From assembly GCF_018882465.1 (NCBI RefSeq), contig NZ_JACVOK010000002.1, forward strand, positions 558,001-622,000: DNA of 64,000 nucleotides, in the 5' to 3' direction. The DNA is from Polynucleobacter sp. 73C-SIWE (lineage in GTDB: Bacteria > Pseudomonadota > Gammaproteobacteria > Burkholderiales > Burkholderiaceae). This document shows positions 57,273 through 64,000 of this stretch, piece by piece (positions within the stretch are counted from its first letter, which is position 1; every line of letters starts with the position of its first letter). Below the pieces are notes generated by a model that was given only the letters and a program-made list of their open reading frames with translations, did not search any database and had not been told where the DNA came from. The position numbers and the translations under genes are program-made.

Positions 57273-57741
57273 AGCAATACATGACCAAGCTTCGGGACTT
57301 AGAAACCTGATGTGCTTTGGTCAGCCTATGGATTCCATGACTGCGACTAGTCTAGGAGATTTGCTATCTAAAGTAGATGGTTTAGGAATTACAAGTTTTG
57401 CGAAAAAATTAGATATGCTCAAAATCCCTATGGTTTCCCTATTAGATGGGAAGCCACAAAGTGCACCCTTAGAGATCCTCAATGCCAATAAGATTGTGCT
57501 GTACATTAACCAAACCTCGGAATCCATTAAGGCCGCTTATGGAATTATCAAGCTATTAAGCAAAAGCCCAGAGGACCGTGAACTTGGTTTTTTGATTAAA
57601 GCTAGCGCTGAAAACAAGTCACAGACCATATTTCACAATATAAAAATGGCTGCAAACGCCTTTCATCACATCCACCCTATCTATCTGGGTTGCCTAGCAT
57701 CTGGCAATACTTATATAAGCGCTCATAATAGCGATATGTAA
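57265..57741 (+). CDS. flhG: Reduced FlhG-like protein without ATP-binding P-loop
   Basis: 158 residues in the flhG (fleN) slot between flhF and fliA. Known FlhG proteins are MinD-like ATPases of about 270-300 residues. The N-terminal motif DQASGLR (residues 7-13) is the FlhG element known to activate FlhF GTPase. The C-terminal half aligns by eye with the end of FlhG: NKIVLYINQTSESIKAAYGIIKLL resembles the TPEPTSITDAYAxIK region, followed by a HHIHPIYLGCLASG stretch like the LGxIPxD region. The deviant Walker A (KGGVGKT), switch I and switch II are absent. The frame is intact, so it looks like a shortened functional protein rather than a pseudogene. Confidence 0.75.
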   Translation: MHKAIHDQASGLRNLMCFGQPMDSMTATSLGDLLSKVDGLGITSFAKKLDMLKIPMVSLLDGKPQSAPLEILNANKIVLYINQTSESIKAAYGIIKLLSKSPEDRELGFLIKASAENKSQTIFHNIKMAANAFHHIHPIYLGCLASGNTYISAHNSDM

Positions 57742-57756
57742 ATTGAGATAAGTCAT

Positions 57757-58488
57757 ATGTATAAAGCGGATGGAAAAGTCGACCGGCAGAATAGCTTAGT
57801 TACTGAGCATGCTGATATGGTCAAAAAGATGGCCTATCAAATTAAGGCCAAATTACCAGCCAATGTCGAGGTAGATGATCTCATTCAAGCAGGAATGATC
57901 GGATTAATTGACGCCGCAAATAAGTTTCAAGATAACCAAGGCGCTCAATTTAAGACCTATGCATCTCAGCGCATCCATGGTGCGATTATGGATGAACTGA
58001 GAAGTGCCGATTGGTTGCCTCGCAATATTCGCAAACAAATGCGAGATGTAGAAAAGGCAATTGCATCTTTACAGCAATCGTTGGGCAGAGCGCCAACTGA
58101 TAGCGAAATTGCCAAGAAATTAAAAATTAATATCGATGAATACTTTCAAATTATTACAGAATGTACTGGGCATCAGCTCATCTACTTTGATGATGTTAAT
58201 AAATTAGATGATGAAGACCATTTTTTAGATCGCTTTATCAAGAGCAATAATGATGTGGTCAATGGCTTACTCTCGAGAGGCTTCAAAGAAGCGCTTAAAG
58301 AAGCGATCGACAACTTACCAGAGCGAGAAAAAATCGTGATGGGTCTTTATTACGAACAAGAGCTCAATCTCAAAGAGATTGGTGCCGTATTAACTATTTC
58401 AGAATCTCGTGTATCACAAATGCATAGTATTGCAATCGCAAGAATACGCGCAACATTAAAGGAGCAGTTATGGACCGGGCCAGCATAG
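57757..58488 (+). CDS. fliA: Flagellar sigma factor FliA (sigma-28)
   Basis: 243 residues. Sigma region 2 (VEVDDLIQAGMIGLIDAANKF and FKTYASQRIHGAIMDELRSADWLPR), region 3 (about 105-150) and region 4 (NLPEREKIVMGLYYEQELNLKEIGAVL then SESRVSQMHSIAIARIR). Drives late flagellar genes and is held by FlgM; no flgM is in the window. Its last 19 nt overlap motC. Confidence 0.96.
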   Translation: MYKADGKVDRQNSLVTEHADMVKKMAYQIKAKLPANVEVDDLIQAGMIGLIDAANKFQDNQGAQFKTYASQRIHGAIMDELRSADWLPRNIRKQMRDVEKAIASLQQSLGRAPTDSEIAKKLKINIDEYFQIITECTGHQLIYFDDVNKLDDEDHFLDRFIKSNNDVVNGLLSRGFKEALKEAIDNLPEREKIVMGLYYEQELNLKEIGAVLTISESRVSQMHSIAIARIRATLKEQLWTGPA

Positions 58489-59210
58489 GAGGTATCGCGC
58501 TTGCCTTATTAGGAATCATCATTGGTCAATCGATCGATGGAGGAAAACTATCATCGCTCTTGCAATTATCTGCATTCATTATTGTTATCTGTGGAACTTT
58601 TGGCGCTGTCCTATTACAAAGTACGCTTAAAAACTTCAATGCAGCGTTTCATAAATTGCGTTTTGTATTCTTTGAGCCAATCAATCATCGTCCAGAAATA
58701 GCCTCCATTCTTCTGGAATGGAGTCAGATCGCCCGCAAAGAAGGCACCTTACATCTCGAGCCAATCATGGAAGAGACGACTGATCCATTTATCAAAAAGG
58801 CTTTGCGTTTAGTTGTCGATGGAGCAACCCCTAATACCATTAGAGAAATTGGCGTAATTGAATTAAATCAATATGAAATGTCAGAACGTAATGCAATCAA
58901 GGTTTGGGATTCTGCGGGTGGGTACTCACCTACTATTGGCATTCTGGCCGCTGTTATTGGCCTGATTCATGTAATGGAAAATCTTTCAGACCCATCGCTG
59001 ATTGGTGGTGGTATTGCTATCGCATTTGTTTCAACTATCTACGGCGTTGGTCTTGCAAACTTAATTTTTATTCCGATTGCCAATAAACTCAAAACCATCC
59101 TTCAAGATGAACTGGCAAATTATGAGATGCTGATTGACGGATTAGCTGGCATTGCAAATGGTGACCACACCATTGTGTTAGAAGATAGAGTTTCTAGCTA
59201 CCTACAATAA
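58470..59210 (+). CDS. motC: Second flagellar stator protein MotC (MotA family)
   Basis: 246 residues. Begins inside fliA behind AGGAG. TM helices at about 5-20, 32-50, 152-172 and 180-205; WDSAGGYSPTIGILAAVIGLIHVMENL holds the conserved Pro and the pore helix. Shorter than MotA and of the MotC/PomA type. With motD it gives a second stator set, as in Pseudomonas where motCD supports movement under high load. Confidence 0.92.
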   Translation: MDRASIGGIALALLGIIIGQSIDGGKLSSLLQLSAFIIVICGTFGAVLLQSTLKNFNAAFHKLRFVFFEPINHRPEIASILLEWSQIARKEGTLHLEPIMEETTDPFIKKALRLVVDGATPNTIREIGVIELNQYEMSERNAIKVWDSAGGYSPTIGILAAVIGLIHVMENLSDPSLIGGGIAIAFVSTIYGVGLANLIFIPIANKLKTILQDELANYEMLIDGLAGIANGDHTIVLEDRVSSYLQ

Positions 59211-59212
59211 TC

Positions 59213-60007
59213 ATGTTGCGAAGAAAATTTATCAAAGATGAAGCAATTCATCACGATCGCTGGCTAGTATCTTACGCAGACTTTATAACTCTGCTCTTTG
59301 CTTTTTTTGTCGTGATGTACACAAGCTCGACTGTAAATCAAAAAAAGTATGAAGCCTTATCTAGCTCGATATCATCTGCATTTAGCTTAGTACAGATTAC
59401 GCCCATCAAAAATGTTGAGCAGAACAAGGATAAAAGCCAACAGGATAATCTCGGCTTAAACCAGAAAAAAGACCAAAAATTAGTCTTAATAGATCCGATT
59501 GAGATCGCCAAGCTAAAAAGGGATCAATATATTTCGACTAAGGCAAGAATGGACCTTACTCGCAGTGATCTCATTAAGAAATTAAAGCCTCTGATTGATC
59601 AAGGAAAAATTAGTGTTGCTCAAGTTTCCCGGGGCATTAGGATTGATATTCAAGATAGCTTTTTATTTGCTCCTGGATCAGCAAAAATCTCTAGCCCATT
59701 GGCCGTTAGTACCTTAACTGAAATTACGCCAATCTTGGTCAATAGCAAGCGCCCTATCGATATTGAAGGTCATACAGATAATAGGCCTATCAAGAATAAA
59801 GAATATAGCTCCAATTGGGAGCTCTCAGCATTAAGAGCAACTGCAGTACTCAGAATTCTGAATGAAGAGGGTCTTAATGAAGAACATTTAAGTGCCACTG
59901 GATTTGCTTCATCCAGACCGATTGATACGAATGAGTCGCCTCAAGGTCGAGCAAAGAATAGACGAGTATCAATCTTTGTAATTCAAGATAACGCATCAAC
60001 GCAATAA
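59213..60007 (+). CDS. motD: Second flagellar stator protein MotD (MotB family)
   Basis: 264 residues. TM helix about 22-42 with Asp27 in SYADFITLLFAFF. OmpA-like peptidoglycan-binding domain in the C-terminal half (IEGHTDNRPI, NWELSALRATAVLRIL, GRAKNRRVSI). No clear Shine-Dalgarno, 2 nt after motC. Convergent with flgJ. Confidence 0.93.
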   Translation: MLRRKFIKDEAIHHDRWLVSYADFITLLFAFFVVMYTSSTVNQKKYEALSSSISSAFSLVQITPIKNVEQNKDKSQQDNLGLNQKKDQKLVLIDPIEIAKLKRDQYISTKARMDLTRSDLIKKLKPLIDQGKISVAQVSRGIRIDIQDSFLFAPGSAKISSPLAVSTLTEITPILVNSKRPIDIEGHTDNRPIKNKEYSSNWELSALRATAVLRILNEEGLNEEHLSATGFASSRPIDTNESPQGRAKNRRVSIFVIQDNASTQ

Positions 60008-60024
60008 TTATTACTACCGCTGTA

Positions 60025-61182
60025 TTATTTGCTTAATTTAGCAATTTGATCAATAACTTTGTATAGCTTTTTCGCATACTGAGGATCAGTTGCATACCCT
60101 GAATTCGCTATTGCATTTGCATAGCTAGCGGGGGCATCAAGGTGGCTCATCACACCTTTGAATCTTGGGCTCGAGCTAATCATGCTTGCAAAATCCCTAA
60201 ATGAGTCAGCGTAAGAGTCATAGGCTCTAAATTTCTCTACTGAAGTTTGCATCACTCCGTTGACATATTCAGTGGTAGTGGCATTGACGACCTTGCCAGT
60301 CCAATTTGGACTGGCCTTGATACCAAATAAATTGAAGCTTTGCGTACCATCTGGAGCTTTGATTTCTTTTTTACCCCAACCGGTCTCTAAAGCAGCCTGT
60401 CCCAACATATAGTTGGCTGGCAATCCACTGGCTTTGCTTGCCTCTTGGGCATGAGATGCAAATTTATCCATAAATGGTCCAGCAGTATCTTTAAATGACT
60501 TAGAAAGTGATGTCACTACCTCTTCCGCAGAGCTGATCAGCTCATTTTTAAAGCGGCTTACTTTATCAAACCAGCTAGACTCAGAACTCACATTCATGGA
60601 CTTAGCTACAGAGGCAGCATCAATATCACCTGATTTAGCTAAATTACCAATTTTTTGATACGCATTAGCATAACGATTAAATGCATTGCTTCCAGCGATC
60701 GATCCAGATGTGATGTCAGCCTCAAACATCGATGTAAATAAGCTATCTGTACCTGCATTGGCTTGATTGATCGAATTGCTTGAGTTGAGAGCACCCAAAA
60801 TGGCGCTAGGCTTTATTCCAGAATGCGCTTGGCTACCGTCCGCTGGCATAGTTTGTCCAGCAGCTTTAGATAATTGGCGGGTAAGCATATCCGCTAACCC
60901 AATACCCTTGCCTGCAGCAATTTTTTGGCTAATTTGCTGATCAAACATCGAGGTATACATTTTACTGGCCTCGTTATCAAACATGCCCTCAGAATGCGTC
61001 GCATCTCTCATGCTCTTGAGCATCATTGCAACAAAAACAGCTTCAAATTGCTTTGCGACACCTTTAATGGCTTCGGGAGAATTTTCTTTTGCTGAAAGCT
61101 TCAGATTCCCCAATGCTTTGGTATCTAAGGCAAACTGATTACTTACATCAGTTGCTGAGCGTGTATCAATTGGTGATGCCAT
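60025..61182 (-). CDS. flgJ: Flagellar rod-cap protein/peptidoglycan hydrolase FlgJ
   Basis: 385 residues. N-terminal rod-binding domain (about 35-105, KGVAKQFEAVFVAMMLKSMRDAT) and C-terminal glucosaminidase-type muramidase domain (about 235-380) with catalytic Glu266 in GQAALETGWGKKE. A Ser/Ala/Asn-rich linker of about 120 residues lies between. Opens a hole in the wall for rod growth. 9 nt after flgI. Confidence 0.95.
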   Translation of the reverse strand: MASPIDTRSATDVSNQFALDTKALGNLKLSAKENSPEAIKGVAKQFEAVFVAMMLKSMRDATHSEGMFDNEASKMYTSMFDQQISQKIAAGKGIGLADMLTRQLSKAAGQTMPADGSQAHSGIKPSAILGALNSSNSINQANAGTDSLFTSMFEADITSGSIAGSNAFNRYANAYQKIGNLAKSGDIDAASVAKSMNVSSESSWFDKVSRFKNELISSAEEVVTSLSKSFKDTAGPFMDKFASHAQEASKASGLPANYMLGQAALETGWGKKEIKAPDGTQSFNLFGIKASPNWTGKVVNATTTEYVNGVMQTSVEKFRAYDSYADSFRDFASMISSSPRFKGVMSHLDAPASYANAIANSGYATDPQYAKKLYKVIDQIAKLSK

Positions 61183-61191
61183 GGCTACAGA

Positions 61192-62346
61192 TTAGATAAT
61201 CTCGATTTCAGCATGCAATGAACCTGCCGCTTTGATTGCTTGAATGATAGCAACTAAATCTTGCGGAGTTGCACCAATCGCATTGAGAGCCCTGACAACC
61301 TCAGATAAGGAAGCTCCAGTTGCCAACTGGATAACGCTACCAGGCTCCTGATTAAGGCTAACCTGAGATACGGCTGTTTCAACGGTTCTACCACTAGCAA
61401 ACGCATTGGGTTGGCTGATAACAGGTGTTGTACTAATCACTACTGTCAAATTACCGTGAGCAACAGCACATTCTTCTAGACGCACTGACTGATTAAGAAC
61501 AATCGAGCCAGTTCTTGCATTCAGAATGACCTTCGCTATACCTTTAGATGTAGTAACGTCAATGTTCTCAAGTTCAGATAAAAATTTAACGCGATCGCCC
61601 TGCTCTACTTCAGTAGATTTAATGTTGATCACTCTAGCGTCCATGGCAAGAGCAATATTCTTGCCGAATTTCTTATTAATTGCCATTGCAATAGTATTGG
61701 CATTCGAGAAGTCTGAATTCTTCAGCTCTAAATTGACAAAACTGGCCTGAGCAAGCTCATACGGGACCAAGCGTTCAACTGTAGCACCCGCAGAGATTCT
61801 TCCGGCATTCAATTGATTGATGGTGGCAGAGCTACCATTTGCAGATGCAGATGCACCGCCAATCACGATATTGCCTTGTGCCATTGCATAAATCTGACCA
61901 TCAGCACCTTTGAGAGGACTCATTAATAGCGTTCCACCCCTCAAGGTCTTGGCATTACCCATCGCGGAGACAGTCACATCCAAATTTTGGCCAATTTGCG
62001 CAAATGGCGGCAGTGTCGTTGTCACAATCACAGCAGCTACGTTTTTCAGCTGAATCTGGGTAAAAGTACCTGGTGGAAGCGTAATCCCCAATGACTGCAA
62101 CATACTCAAAGTGGTCTGAATAGTAAATGGGGTTTGTGTGGTTTGGTCACCCGTACCATCAAGGCCAACGACCAATCCGTAACCAATTAATTGGTTACCA
62201 CGCATACCTTGAAGATTGACTAAATCTTTAATTCTTTCAGCTTGCGCAGGTGCAGCAAGCACAAGACAACAAAGCATATACACCGCCGCTAAAGATGCAA
62301 TAGCTTTAAAAGAAAATGACGGCAATCTAAAGGACTTCAATAGCAT
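61192..62346 (-). CDS. flgI: Flagellar P-ring protein FlgI
   Basis: 384 residues. Signal peptide cleaved after APAQA (about residue 36), mature start ERIKDLVNLQGMRGNQLIGYGLVVGLDGTGDQT (landmark), the classic FlgI opening. Polymerises around the rod in the periplasm. In the run flgG-flgH-flgI-flgJ with short spacers. Confidence 0.97.
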   Translation of the reverse strand: MLLKSFRLPSFSFKAIASLAAVYMLCCLVLAAPAQAERIKDLVNLQGMRGNQLIGYGLVVGLDGTGDQTTQTPFTIQTTLSMLQSLGITLPPGTFTQIQLKNVAAVIVTTTLPPFAQIGQNLDVTVSAMGNAKTLRGGTLLMSPLKGADGQIYAMAQGNIVIGGASASANGSSATINQLNAGRISAGATVERLVPYELAQASFVNLELKNSDFSNANTIAMAINKKFGKNIALAMDARVINIKSTEVEQGDRVKFLSELENIDVTTSKGIAKVILNARTGSIVLNQSVRLEECAVAHGNLTVVISTTPVISQPNAFASGRTVETAVSQVSLNQEPGSVIQLATGASLSEVVRALNAIGATPQDLVAIIQAIKAAGSLHAEIEII

Positions 62347-62357
62347 GATGATCTTGA

Positions 62358-63056
62358 TTAAAAAGGGAGGATGCTATAAAAGAAGCGAGTAATTGCGCTA
62401 GTGATATAAGAAGCATCCATAAAATTATTAGAACGATATTCAAAACGAGCATCAGCAATAGTATTAGATGAAACAGCATTATCCGTAGTGATCATAGCGG
62501 GATTTACCACACCGGATAACCTAATGTATTGAGTTCCCTGATTGCCACCCAACTGCTTTTCACCGGCAACCACTAAGAAGCCATTTGGCAAGACTTCAGT
62601 AACCGTTACTGAAATAGAGCCAGTAAATACGCTACTTGAAGTACCACTATTATTTAACTCGGCTGAATTAGAGTTACTGATAGCCCAAGTTGGCTGGACA
62701 TAATCGCCCTCTTTATTCTGCGAAGTTGAATCTGCAGCTCCAGATTTTGAATTTTTATCGTTGAGTGCATTTGTTGTCGAAGTACTATCGGAAATAACGA
62801 CCGTCAATATATCCCCAACGCGTTTAGCTTTGATACCTTCAAAAATAGGTTTGTAAGACCCTATATTAAAAATTGAGCCCGCAGGAGGTGTGTACCTCAC
62901 TGGCAGCGTCTTTTGTGGGCCATCATTCTTGGTAATGGTCGTAGGATCTACTGACACGCAGCCAGATAGCAACCCAAGAAGGATTACGAATAGACTTTTA
63001 TAGACGATCGAATGAAGGGTATTAACTGTATTGTTCATCTTAAATATGTTTGCCAT
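62358..63056 (-). CDS. flgH: Flagellar L-ring lipoprotein FlgH
   Basis: 232 residues from an ATG overlapping the flgG stop (TAATG). Lipobox LSGC at residue 33, or residue 27 if the ATG six codons later is used, which would give a more usual signal length. Core phrases VGDILTVVISDSTST and EVLPNGFLVVAGEKQL(G). Forms the outer-membrane ring. Confidence 0.95.
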   Translation of the reverse strand: MANIFKMNNTVNTLHSIVYKSLFVILLGLLSGCVSVDPTTITKNDGPQKTLPVRYTPPAGSIFNIGSYKPIFEGIKAKRVGDILTVVISDSTSTTNALNDKNSKSGAADSTSQNKEGDYVQPTWAISNSNSAELNNSGTSSSVFTGSISVTVTEVLPNGFLVVAGEKQLGGNQGTQYIRLSGVVNPAMITTDNAVSSNTIADARFEYRSNNFMDASYITSAITRFFYSILPF

Positions 63057-63841
63057 TAGCCCATTTGACCGAGTTTTTGTAACATTTGGTCAGAAGTTGT
63101 AATTGCCTTACTATTAATCTCATACGCGCGCTGTGTTTGAATCATGTTCACCATTTCTTCAACCACATTCACGTTTGAAGTTTCCACAAATCCTTGAACA
63201 AGCACGCCGGCACCACTCGAGCCTGGCGATAAAGTCGTAGGAGTGCCAGATGCAGCGGTTTCCACATACAAGTTCTCACCCTTAGCTTGGAGACCGGCTG
63301 GATTGATAAATGTTGCTAATTGAATAGTTCCAACTTGAGTAACAGCGACGCTGTTAGGCAAAGTGATCGATACCACTCCGTCAGCTGCAACCGTAACGGA
63401 TTGCGCATTCGTTGGCACGGTAATAGCAGGAGACAGTGGATGGCCGCTAGAGTTGACCACATTTCCATTGTTATTAATCTGGAAACTACCGTCACGGGTA
63501 TAAGAAATTGATCCATCTGGCATCGAGATCTGGAAAAAACCCGAGCCATTGATTGCCAAATCATTATTATTATTGGTTTGCTGTAAGTTACCCTGAGTAA
63601 AAATACGCTCAGTCGCTACAGGCTTAACACCAGTACCCACCTGTAATCCTGTTGGCAATTGAGTTTGCTGGGTAGATTGTGCTCCAGGTTGGCGAATATT
63701 TTGATAGAGCAAATCTTCAAAAACTGCACGACTCTTTTTGAATCCGTTTGTGCTAACGTTAGCCAAGTTATTGGATATCACGTCCATTTGAGTCTGCTGT
63801 GCTTCCAGACCTGTCTTAGAAATCCATAGTGATCGTAACAT
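63056..63841 (-). CDS. flgG: Flagellar distal rod protein FlgG
   Basis: 261 residues, the family standard. N-terminal rod motif ([37 protein letters not shown], landmark), central D1 domain with NGSGFFQI, and C-terminal [32 protein letters not shown] lies upstream of the ATG. Follows flgF by 32 nt. Confidence 0.97.
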   Translation of the reverse strand: MLRSLWISKTGLEAQQTQMDVISNNLANVSTNGFKKSRAVFEDLLYQNIRQPGAQSTQQTQLPTGLQVGTGVKPVATERIFTQGNLQQTNNNNDLAINGSGFFQISMPDGSISYTRDGSFQINNNGNVVNSSGHPLSPAITVPTNAQSVTVAADGVVSITLPNSVAVTQVGTIQLATFINPAGLQAKGENLYVETAASGTPTTLSPGSSGAGVLVQGFVETSNVNVVEEMVNMIQTQRAYEINSKAITTSDQMLQKLGQMG

Positions 63842-63873
63842 TATCTTTCCTTTAGTTTATTCGGTGCAGTCGA

Positions 63874-64000
63874 TTAAGCGAGGCGAAATAGTTGGGCAGC
63901 CTGTTGATTATTGTTTTCAGCTTTTTTGGCCAACATCAACTGTGTGTCAAATTGTCTTGCGAGTGAAATCATATTCACCATGGAACTAACAACGCTGACG
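63874..64000 (-). CDS. flgF: Flagellar proximal rod protein FlgF, C-terminal end only
   Basis: The last 41 codons before the window edge, ending in TAA at 63874. They read SSMVNMISLARQFDTQLMLA, then AENNNQQAAQLFRLA, the usual FlgF terminus (MVxMIxLARQFE). Position directly before flgG fits. Confidence 0.9.
   Translation of the reverse strand, partial: VSVVSSMVNMISLARQFDTQLMLAKKAENNNQQAAQLFRLA

Overview
The window looks like chromosomal DNA of a betaproteobacterium of the Burkholderiaceae, most likely Polynucleobacter or a close relative. This is inferred from protein character and gene order: ilvB-ilvH-ilvC-psd-pssA-leuA, gmk-rpoZ-spoT facing greB, an ECF sigma gene followed by DUF3619/DUF3106/RDD genes, and rpsO-pnp. 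No database search was run. I see no insertion sequence, prophage, CRISPR array or rRNA.

Positions 1-40500 are mainly core housekeeping genes. They hold pnp (5' part only) and rpsO; a branched-chain amino acid and phospholipid block (ilvBHC, psd, pssA, leuA); an ECF sigma factor group; a six-gene minus-strand unit with an Mce/Mla-type lipid ABC transporter, an SDR protein and a large FtsX-like permease; tRNA-Arg and greB; spoT, rpoZ, gmk and yicC; rph, rdgB and hemW; a small acyl-CoA/tricarboxylate cluster (enoyl-CoA hydratase, Bug protein, CaiB-type CoA transferase); an alkyl sulfatase; an orphan 7TM histidine kinase; a patatin lipoprotein; tRNA-Ser; an L-2-hydroxyglutarate-oxidase-like gene; and pgi, pgm, nadA and nadC. 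A leucine-rich leader peptide with a terminator/antiterminator pair lies in front of leuA and forms a textbook attenuator.

Positions 40500-64000 are a flagellar island. The master regulator genes flhD-flhC are bracketed by two hybrid histidine kinases. One of these carries two receiver domains with an 80-residue stretch identical between them and only synonymous DNA differences in it. Then come two FlgO-like genes, a membrane methyltransferase, motA-motB, a chemoreceptor-like gene, flhB-flhA-flhF-[reduced flhG]-fliA-motC-motD, and convergent flgG-flgH-flgI-flgJ with the end of flgF.

The flagellar island is the most unusual part. No cheA, cheW, cheR, cheB, cheY or cheZ is found where related bacteria keep them. 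The one remaining chemoreceptor-like protein has lost the conserved CheA/CheW-binding hairpin tip, although it ends in a CheR-tether-like pentapeptide. The flhG slot encodes a 158-residue protein that keeps the N-terminal DQAxGLR motif (the FlhF-activating element of FlhG) and the C-terminal MinD-like part, but has no ATP-binding P-loop. FlhF itself has DMAG in place of the usual DTAG/DTVG G3 motif. This suggests a motility system with rewired or minimal chemosensory input and a non-ATPase partner for FlhF.
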